A stretch of 12,207 nucleotides of DNA, taken from positions 1 through 12,207 of the forward strand of contig JAKBAG010000069.1 in NCBI GenBank assembly GCA_021809235.1. Direction: 5' to 3'. The notes under the pieces are model-generated. The model was not told the origin of the DNA. It saw nothing but the letters and a program-made list of their open reading frames with translations, and searched no databases. Numbering within the stretch: position 1 is the first letter of the stretch; each line of letters begins with the position of its first letter. Positions 6,168-12,207 of the stretch are shown piece after piece. Origin of the DNA: Acidobacteriota bacterium. GTDB taxonomy: Bacteria; Acidobacteriota; Terriglobia; Terriglobales; Acidobacteriaceae. The translations under genes were made by a program, and so were the position numbers.

Positions 6168-7709
6168 ATGCAAAGGACAACACTTTGGTTGGATGGAGCA
6201 CCGCTGACGCTGGAGCAGATGGAAGAGGTTGGGCGGCATCGCGCACCGGTGGCTTTGGCCGCGGCAGCGCGGGAACGGATGCAGGCTAGCCGCGCGGTGG
6301 TGGCTTCGATATTGAATACGGGACGCACGATGTATGGCGTGAATACGGGATTTGGCAAGCTGGCCGATGTCCGGATTGCCGCCGAGCATCTGGCGCAGCT
6401 GCAGACGAATCTGGTGCGCAGCCACGCATGTGGGCTGGGCGAGCCGCTGAGCGAAGAGGAGAGCCGGGCGATGCTGTTGCTGCGGGCCAACGTGCTGGCC
6501 AAGGGCTACAGCGGCGTGCGCGTGGATCTGGTGGAGCTGCTGCTGGCGATGTTGAATGCAGGAGTGCATCCGGTGATTCCGGCGCGTGGGTCGGTGGGAG
6601 CCAGCGGAGATCTGGCGCCGCTGGCGCATCTGGCGCTGGTGGTGATTGGAGAAGGCGAGGCGATGTGGAATGGGCAGCGGATGCCGGGTGGTGCGGCGCT
6701 GCAGGCAGCTGGGCTGCAGCCGTTGGCTCTGGCAGCCAAGGAGGGATTGGCGCTGCTGAACGGTACGCAGGCGATGACGGCGGTGGGCGCGGCGAGTCTG
6801 CTGCGGGCCGAGAAGCTGACGCTGCTGGCCGATGTGGCAGGAGCGATGACGCTGGAGGCACTGAAGGGGACGCCAGTGGCCTTTGATGCGCGGATTCATG
6901 CGGCGCGCCCACACGACGGACAGGGCAGGGCTGCGGCGCATCTGGCTGACCTGCTGGAGCAAAGCGAGATCCGGGATTCGCACCGCAACGGCGATCCTCG
7001 GGTACAGGATGCGTATTGCCTGCGCTGCATGCCCCAGGTGCATGGCGCGGTTCTGGGAGTGCTGGCGCATGCGCGGCAGGTGCTGGAGACCGAGTCCGGC
7101 TCGGCGACGGACAATCCTTTGGTCTTTCCGGCGGGCGCGACCGGCGAAGGCGATGTACTCTCCGGCGGTAATTTTCACGGTGCGCCACTCTCCTACGTTT
7201 TTGACTATGCATGCATTGCGTTGACGGATCTGGCGAGCATCGCGGAGAGGCGGATTGACCGGCTGGTGAACCCGGATATCAACGAGGGGCTGCCGGCGTT
7301 TCTGTGTACGGATGCGGGACTTTCATCGGGCTACATGATTGCGCATGTGACGGCAGCGGCACTGTTGAATGAGTGTAAGGTGCTGGCGCATCCTTCCAGT
7401 ACGGATTCTGTGCCGACCTCTGGCGGCAAAGAAGACCATGTTTCGATGGGAATGACCGGCGCACTGAAGCTACGTCGAATTGTGGAGAATCTGGAGTGGA
7501 TTTTGGCGATTGAGCTGCTGTGTGCTGCGCAGGGGCTGGACTATCGCCTGCCGTTGAAGCCGGCCCGGCGGCTGCAGCAGTCGCATGCGCTGATTCGCAG
7601 CCGAATTGCACATCTGGAGGAGGATCGCGAGCCGCATGCCGATATTCGCGTGCTTGCGGGGATGATTCACGCAGGGGAGCTGGATTCAATTCTGCGCGAG
7701 AATCGTTAG
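6168..7709 (+). CDS. hutH: Histidine ammonia-lyase
   Basis: This 513-residue protein has the usual family length. It belongs to the MIO-cofactor aromatic amino acid lyases: the self-cyclising triad Ala145-Ser146-Gly147 lies in GSVGASGDLAPLAHLAL. Other active-site blocks are TMYGVNTGFG (catalytic Tyr56), NLVRSHACG (His86 at the position that favours histidine over tyrosine), RVQDAYCLRCMPQVHG, ESGSATDNPLVF, GGNFHG and GGKEDHVSMG. It would deaminate L-histidine to trans-urocanate plus ammonia in the cytoplasm, the first step of histidine catabolism. No hutU, hutI or hutG is adjacent. ATG 6168 is chosen by alignment to the family start (TLWLDGAPLTL), but no ribosome site lies at normal distance. 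An in-frame TTG at 6147 directly follows AGGA and is a less likely alternative. Transcription is divergent from the Lrp regulator and ends at a hairpin terminator downstream. Confidence 0.93.
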   Translation: MQRTTLWLDGAPLTLEQMEEVGRHRAPVALAAAARERMQASRAVVASILNTGRTMYGVNTGFGKLADVRIAAEHLAQLQTNLVRSHACGLGEPLSEEESRAMLLLRANVLAKGYSGVRVDLVELLLAMLNAGVHPVIPARGSVGASGDLAPLAHLALVVIGEGEAMWNGQRMPGGAALQAAGLQPLALAAKEGLALLNGTQAMTAVGAASLLRAEKLTLLADVAGAMTLEALKGTPVAFDARIHAARPHDGQGRAAAHLADLLEQSEIRDSHRNGDPRVQDAYCLRCMPQVHGAVLGVLAHARQVLETESGSATDNPLVFPAGATGEGDVLSGGNFHGAPLSYVFDYACIALTDLASIAERRIDRLVNPDINEGLPAFLCTDAGLSSGYMIAHVTAAALLNECKVLAHPSSTDSVPTSGGKEDHVSMGMTGALKLRRIVENLEWILAIELLCAAQGLDYRLPLKPARRLQQSHALIRSRIAHLEEDREPHADIRVLAGMIHAGELDSILRENR

Positions 7710-7721
7710 GGTGAGTGGATG

Positions 7722-7734
7722 CCGGCTATGCCGG
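7722..7734 (+). other. Short hairpin after hutH
   Basis: CCGGC-TAT-GCCGG forms a perfect 5-bp stem with a 3-base loop, 12 bases after the hutH stop. No T-run follows. It is probably a minor part of the 3' end and could be chance in GC-rich DNA. Confidence 0.3.
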
Positions 7735-7745
7735 ACCGATAGACG

Positions 7746-7791
7746 CTGGGTGCGCATGGAGCGGTGCTGCCTGGGTTGCGCACCCGGTTTT
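7746..7791 (+). terminator. Probable rho-independent terminator of hutH
   Basis: CTGGGTGCGCA (7746-7756) pairs with TGCGCACCCGG (7777-7787) in an 11-bp GC-rich stem with one G-T wobble, followed by TTTT (7788-7791). The 20-base loop is long for a classical terminator. The site lies between the convergent hutH and RND pump genes. The T-run orientation fits the plus strand; no comparable run serves the minus strand, so the pump operon must end otherwise. Confidence 0.7.
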
Positions 7792-7820
7792 GTCACTAGC
7801 TCGAAGTCGTGTCAGAGCAG

Positions 7821-10800
7821 CTAGGCAGGATTGTGATCGGCAGAGTTCCGGGTGAGCCAGTAGTAGACAGCCGGGGTGACGAAGACGGATAGCGCCACGG
7901 AAACGCTGAGGCCGCCGATGACGCCAATAGCCAGCGGCTGCAGCATCTGTGAGCCGGAGCCGATGGCGAAGGCAAGCGGCAGCATGCCGCAGATGGCCGC
8001 GATGGCCGTCATCAGGATGGGCCGAAGCCTGCGCTGAGCCGCCTCGATCATGGCCTCTTCCGGAGCTACGCCCATACTGCGGAATTTCTCGTCGGCATCG
8101 AGCAGGAGAATGCCGTTTTTGGCCACAATGCCGATGACCATGATGACGGCCATGAAGCTGGCCACGTTGAAGGTGGTTCCGGTGATGAGCAGGGCAAAGA
8201 CCACCCCGGCAACCGAAAGCAGGGAACTGGTCAGAATGGCCGTAGGCGCGGAGAAGTTACGGAACTCCAGCAGCAGAACGCCGAAGACCAGCACGAGCGC
8301 CAGCACAAGAACGCGCAGCAGTTCGGCAAAGGATTTCTGCTGCTCCTGAAAGGTGCCGCCGTACTCGACGCGAACGTTGGATGGCAGGTGCATGGCGTTG
8401 ACCGCCTGTTGGACCTTGACCATGGTGCCGCCGAGATCGGAGCCTTCCAGTCGGCCGGTGACGACGACGAGTTGCTGCAGGTTTTCGCGGTAGATTTCGT
8501 TCTGCGGGGGCAGCTCGGTGATCTGCGTGAGCGAGCCAAGAGTGGCAGTGTGTCCGCTGGCAGAGTTGAAGATGGTGTTGCGGATGGCATCGAACGAGGC
8601 GCGATTGGCCTGCGGCAGGCGGACGCGCACGGTGTAGGGGCGGTCATTGTTGATGATCGGGTTGGCGGCGGGCAAACCATCCATGATGGCGGTAGAGTCT
8701 GCGATGACCTCTGCGGGAGTGAAGCCGTAGTGGCTGGCAAGCACCGGGCTGACCTGGAAGTTAGTAGCGGGACCGCTGACCGTATTGTCAACGCCGTTTT
8801 CCGTGTCCACGACGCCAGGGATGGCGGCGATGGTCTTTTCCACCTTGGGTCCAAGCTGGATGAGCAGGTTTAGATCGTTGCAGAAGAGCTTGACCTGGAT
8901 GGGTTCCGGTGAGTTGGATAGATCGCCGATGTTGTCCTGCAGGACCTGGGTGAATTCCACGTCGAGGGCAGGAATCCGGGTGCGGATCTTCTGGCGCACG
9001 TCGTCCATGATGGCGTAAATGGAGCGGCTGCGATGGCGCTTGAGCTTGACGGAGAAATCGCCGTGGTTGGCTTCCGTGACGGCAGCCAGGCCAAGTTGCA
9101 GGCCGGTGCGGCGAGAGGTGATTTCGACCTCTGGCGTGGACTGCAGAATGGCCTCGACCTGTTCCAGCATGCGGTTGGTTTCCGTGAGGGAACTGCCGGA
9201 TGGAGTGACATAGTCAAGAATGAATCCACCCTCGTCCATCTGCGGCAGCAGGTCGGAGCCGAGATGGGAGTAGCTGAGATATCCGCCGAGCACGATGAGC
9301 AGACAGATACCGCCCATGGCCAGCGGACGGCGCAGCACCCAGTGCAGGGCACGGGTGTGCAGAGCAAGAATCTTCCGAAGCAGCGGTCCCACATGCTCAG
9401 TGCCTTCGACGGGAGCAGATGCAGAGGGGAGTCCGGTGGGACCATCTGCCGTGGCAATGTTGCGATGGGAGCGCAGGAGCACGAGGGAGAGCGCCGGAGT
9501 CCAGGTGAGCGCGAGCAGCAGCGAGGTGAGCAGGGCAGCCGTCATGGTGACGGCGAGCGCGCGGAAGAATGTTCCGGTGACACCGGAGACAGCGATAAGC
9601 GGGACAAAGACGACAACGGGAGTAATGGTGGAGCCGATGAGCGGGATCGTGATCTCGCGGAAAGTGCGGCGCACGGCCTCGATGCGCGATTCGCCGCGGT
9701 CGCGGTGGACGACGATGGCTTCAACGACGACAATAGCATCGTCAATCACCAGTCCGATGGCGGCGGCGAGGCCCCCGAGGGTCATCAAGTTGAAGGTTTG
9801 GCCAATGATCCAGAGAAAGAGGATGGTCACGGCGACGGTGACGGGAATGACGAGTCCGGCGACGACCGATGAGCTCCAGTCACGCAGGAAGAGATAGAGC
9901 ACGACACAAGCCAGCAGCAGACCGATGAGAATGGCATCGCGGACGCTGGCGATGGAATCACGCACCAGGCCGGACTGGTCGTAGTAGGGGACCAGATGCA
10001 CGCCCTGCGGGAGCTTTTTCTGTAGCGCGGCAATTTCCGTGGCGACCTGATCGGCCACTTTGACTGTGTTGGAGTTGAGTTGGCGGTTGATGCTGAGCAG
10101 CACGGACGGCTTGCCGTTGGCGGTGACGATGGTGTAGATCGGCATCGGAGCCTTGACCACCTGTGCGACATCCGAGATATGAATGGGCACGCCTGCAGGG
10201 GTGGTTTTCAGCACGAGATTTTTCAAGTCATCGACACTGTGTGCCTGGGAGCCGACCAGACCGAGAATCAGCTCATGATGATCCTCATACAGACCCGGCG
10301 AGTCGATGATGTTGGAGGCGTCGACGCCGTTGACGATGTCGGAGATGGTGATTCCATCGGCAGCGAGTGCGGCCATGTTGGGCAGGATGTGAAACTCTGG
10401 AACCTGACCGCCCTGCACCAGTACCGAGCTAACGCCATCGACGCGGTTCAAGGGCGGTTTCAGTTCATAGGTGGCAATCTCCCAGAGATCGGATTGGGTG
10501 AGGTTTTTCGGTGCACTGGAATCGGTGACGAGCGCATAGCCGAGGATGGGAAAGGAGGAGAAGGTGAGGCGCGTGGTGGAGATGCGGACCGTGGAGGGAA
10601 GTTCCTGCTGCACGCGCGAGATGGCTCCGTTGACCAGCTCAAGCGTGAGCCACATGTCGGTGTTCCAGTCAAAGAAGAGATCGACTTCGGCCGAACCGCG
10701 ACTGGTAGTGCTACGCACCAGATGCAAGCCGGGGACGCTGTTGACGGCGTCCTCGATGGGGCGGGTAATGGTGACCTGCATCTGTTCAACGGGCATGACG

Positions 10801-10982
10801 CCGTTGTCGATGGAGATGAGGATGCGGGGAAAGTTGGTGGATGGGAAAACCGCGATGGGCACCTGCAGCGCGGCGTAGGTTCCCACGAGCGTGAGCGCTA
10901 TGAGGAAGAAGAAGACGGGCATCTTCAGGCGATTGAGCCAGAAGCGATCCTCCTGCAGGTTTGGAGCGGCGGAGGTTGTCAT
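7821..10982 (-). CDS. RND efflux transporter permease subunit
   Basis: This 1053-residue inner-membrane pump has the classic RND plan. TM1 is about residues 20-40, with a periplasmic loop to about 345. TM2-TM6 lie within 346-505, and a cytoplasmic linker rich in Pro, Gly and Ser spans about 506-535. TM7 is about 553-572, a second periplasmic loop runs to about 885, and TM8-TM12 lie at 888-1047. Proton-relay residues are visible: D414-D415 in TM4 (GLVIDDAIVVVE) and K955 in TM10 (GIVAKNGILLLD). These fit the HAE-1 drug/hydrophobe class rather than the single-Asp TM4 of heavy-metal pumps. The porter sequence, such as LRSTTSRG-like and LLPQMDEGGF blocks, recalls CzcA/CusA-type pumps, so substrate prediction is uncertain. 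The start is supported by GGAGAC 8 bases upstream, inside the end of the adaptor gene; only 2 bases separate the genes, suggesting translational coupling. No outer-membrane channel gene follows; hutH is convergent. Confidence 0.95.
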   Translation of the reverse strand: MTTSAAPNLQEDRFWLNRLKMPVFFFLIALTLVGTYAALQVPIAVFPSTNFPRILISIDNGVMPVEQMQVTITRPIEDAVNSVPGLHLVRSTTSRGSAEVDLFFDWNTDMWLTLELVNGAISRVQQELPSTVRISTTRLTFSSFPILGYALVTDSSAPKNLTQSDLWEIATYELKPPLNRVDGVSSVLVQGGQVPEFHILPNMAALAADGITISDIVNGVDASNIIDSPGLYEDHHELILGLVGSQAHSVDDLKNLVLKTTPAGVPIHISDVAQVVKAPMPIYTIVTANGKPSVLLSINRQLNSNTVKVADQVATEIAALQKKLPQGVHLVPYYDQSGLVRDSIASVRDAILIGLLLACVVLYLFLRDWSSSVVAGLVIPVTVAVTILFLWIIGQTFNLMTLGGLAAAIGLVIDDAIVVVEAIVVHRDRGESRIEAVRRTFREITIPLIGSTITPVVVFVPLIAVSGVTGTFFRALAVTMTAALLTSLLLALTWTPALSLVLLRSHRNIATADGPTGLPSASAPVEGTEHVGPLLRKILALHTRALHWVLRRPLAMGGICLLIVLGGYLSYSHLGSDLLPQMDEGGFILDYVTPSGSSLTETNRMLEQVEAILQSTPEVEITSRRTGLQLGLAAVTEANHGDFSVKLKRHRSRSIYAIMDDVRQKIRTRIPALDVEFTQVLQDNIGDLSNSPEPIQVKLFCNDLNLLIQLGPKVEKTIAAIPGVVDTENGVDNTVSGPATNFQVSPVLASHYGFTPAEVIADSTAIMDGLPAANPIINNDRPYTVRVRLPQANRASFDAIRNTIFNSASGHTATLGSLTQITELPPQNEIYRENLQQLVVVTGRLEGSDLGGTMVKVQQAVNAMHLPSNVRVEYGGTFQEQQKSFAELLRVLVLALVLVFGVLLLEFRNFSAPTAILTSSLLSVAGVVFALLITGTTFNVASFMAVIMVIGIVAKNGILLLDADEKFRSMGVAPEEAMIEAAQRRLRPILMTAIAAICGMLPLAFAIGSGSQMLQPLAIGVIGGLSVSVALSVFVTPAVYYWLTRNSADHNPA

Positions 10983-10984
10983 GT

Positions 10985-12207
10985 TTATTTGTCTCCATCT
11001 GCGGCATCGTCAGCAGCGGGTGCGGTGATCGTCACGGGTGTGTCTGGATCGAGCGCATAACTGCCGACGGAGATCACTTTGTCGCCTGGAGAGATTCCGG
11101 AGAGTATCTGCGCCTGCGACTGGGTCTGGATGCCGATGGTCACGGTCCTTTTCTGCGCGGTGTTTTGGGCGCTTACGACCATGACAAAGTGCGAGCCATC
11201 CTGCGCGGTCTGCAGGGCTTCCAAAGGAAGAATTGTGGCATGCGAGATTACGTTGCCGGTGATGGAGACATGCACAGGCGTGCCGGCCTTCAGTGTCTGA
11301 TGCGGATTTTCCGCACGGACCCAGACCTCGACGGTGGAACTCCCGGCATCAAGTGCCGGGCTGATAAGCGTGACCTTGGCCGGATACGGATCGCTCAAGC
11401 CGGGTACGGTCAGCGTGGCCTGGGAGCCGATGTGCAGTTGCATAACCTGCGTCTCCGCGAGGTGAACCTTGGCGATCAGCGCATGCGTGTCCATGACGGT
11501 GATGACGGGCGTGCCGGCCTGCGCGGTTTCGCCGTCGAAGAGCGGACGGTCAGTGACGAAGCCGTTGATCGGGCTGCGAATTTCGGTGTAGCTGAGCATG
11601 GCTTTGGCGTTCTGGAGCCTGCCGGAGGCAGACTGCAACTCGCCGCGCGCGGCTTCTATCTGTGCCTTGTGAGTGGCGGTCTGCATAGCCTTGTAGTGCG
11701 CCTGTGCCAGATCGAGCGTGGCCTTGGCCTGCAAGAGCGCGTTGCGCGCCGTGTCCAGATCGCGTCCGGGAATGGCGCCCTGCTGGAAGAGTTTTTCGCG
11801 GGCTGTCACAATACTGCGGTTCAGATCGTAGTCGGCCTGAGCCTGCTTGAGGTCATAGCCGGCACGGGTGAACTCTTCGGGGACGGCAGACTGCATCTGC
11901 GTAATGTAGGTCGCCTGTGCTGCCTTGTATGCGCCTTCGTTGTCCTGCGCGGCTGCAGCCAGATCGCGGTTTTCCAGTCGCAGCAGCAACTGGCCTTTGG
12001 TGACGCGATCACCGCGCTGTACGAGGAAATGCTGCACCGGAGCGGTAACCTTGGGCTGAATGGCGGCTTCTGCAAGCGGGGTGAGGACGGCATCCGCCTC
12101 GACGGTTTGTGCCAGGCTGCCCACGGTGATGGGAGCCAGTTGCACTTTGACATTCGGGGTGACGGCGCCGTCTTTGGTTTTGCATCCAGTGAAGGCGATC
12201 AGCAGGA
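10985..12207 (-). CDS. RND periplasmic adaptor lipoprotein (5' end outside window)
   Basis: The frame stays open to the right edge, with about 406 residues in view. The first residues read LLIAFTGCKTKDGAV, a lipobox with its Cys codon at 12182-12184. The true start is therefore just outside the window, and the internal GTG at 12145 should not be used. Such adaptors are lipid-anchored in the inner membrane and bridge the RND pump to an outer-membrane channel. Domains in order are a first half-lipoyl/barrel strand region (AAIQPKVTAPVQHFLVQRGD, VTKGQLLLRLENRDL), a long alpha-hairpin coiled coil rich in Ala, Gln and Lys, the second half-lipoyl (LSYTEIRSPINGFVTDR, DGETAQAGTPVITVMD), a beta-barrel (ALIAKVHLAETQVMQL) and a membrane-proximal domain ending in GISPGDKVISVGSYAL. 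The tail is acidic (ADDAADGDK). It lies 2 bases upstream of the pump gene in the same operon. Confidence 0.93.
   Translation of the reverse strand, partial: LLIAFTGCKTKDGAVTPNVKVQLAPITVGSLAQTVEADAVLTPLAEAAIQPKVTAPVQHFLVQRGDRVTKGQLLLRLENRDLAAAAQDNEGAYKAAQATYITQMQSAVPEEFTRAGYDLKQAQADYDLNRSIVTAREKLFQQGAIPGRDLDTARNALLQAKATLDLAQAHYKAMQTATHKAQIEAARGELQSASGRLQNAKAMLSYTEIRSPINGFVTDRPLFDGETAQAGTPVITVMDTHALIAKVHLAETQVMQLHIGSQATLTVPGLSDPYPAKVTLISPALDAGSSTVEVWVRAENPHQTLKAGTPVHVSITGNVISHATILPLEALQTAQDGSHFVMVVSAQNTAQKRTVTIGIQTQSQAQILSGISPGDKVISVGSYALDPDTPVTITAPAADDAADGDK
10991..10996 (-). promoter_or_regulatory. Ribosome binding site of the RND pump, inside the adaptor gene
   Basis: On the minus strand GGAGAC lies 8 bases before the pump ATG at 10982, within the last codons of the adaptor gene (stop at 10985-10987). 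This arrangement points to coupled translation of adaptor and pump. Confidence 0.7.

Noticed and set aside
6096..7178. A 360-codon minus-strand frame opposite hutH
   Set aside because: Its product is His/Arg/Gln-rich and low in complexity, while the plus strand carries a complete histidine ammonia-lyase.
6168..7709. Tyrosine or phenylalanine ammonia-lyase instead of histidine ammonia-lyase
   Set aside because: The Ser-His pair at 85-86 and overall block pattern fit histidine lyases; the Lys in KEDHVSMG, where many have Gln, is in my recollection a tolerated variant.
10080..11060. A 326-codon plus-strand frame opposite the pump gene
   Set aside because: It is Gly/Asp-rich with no domain, spans the boundary of two confident minus-strand genes, and has no ribosome site I trust.

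Overview
The window looks like a GC-rich stretch of a Gram-negative chromosome, most plausibly an acidobacterium (Acidobacteriaceae/Terriglobia type). This placement is an inference. It rests on an Ig-plus-OmpA-like surface protein of a style I associate with that group, on futalosine-pathway menaquinone synthesis, and on large RND efflux genes. I see no phage, transposon, CRISPR array, tRNA or rRNA. No gene-free stretch exceeds about 150 bases.

Layout. Bases 1-832 (+) hold the 3' end of a cell-envelope protein with an Ig-like domain and a degenerate OmpA C-terminal domain. It is closed by a strong rho-independent terminator at 889-925. Bases 976-2973 (+) encode a secreted Asp-box (BNR/sortilin-like) beta-propeller protein. 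Bases 3083-4228 (+) encode MqnE, the radical-SAM aminofutalosine synthase of the futalosine menaquinone pathway. Bases 4372-5565 (+) encode a poorly characterised protein with ATP-grasp features. It meets an Lrp/AsnC regulator (5502-6068, -) tail to tail with a 64-base overlap. That regulator is divergent from a histidine ammonia-lyase (6168-7709, +), and the two share a 99-base AT-richer promoter region with several small inverted repeats. A hairpin plus T-run at 7746-7791 closes hutH. Bases 7821-12207 (-) hold a two-gene efflux operon: a lipoprotein adaptor running off the right edge, then an RND pump starting 2 bases after the adaptor stop.

How the genes may work together. The only firm functional unit is the adaptor-pump pair; no TolC-type outer-membrane gene is in view. 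The Lrp regulator is placed to control itself and hutH, so it may sense histidine, another amino acid or urocanate. The ATP-grasp gene is a neighbour whose substrate cannot be read from sequence. I find no clearly new multi-gene system. The best second-look target is the ATP-grasp / Lrp / lone hutH neighbourhood and its control elements.
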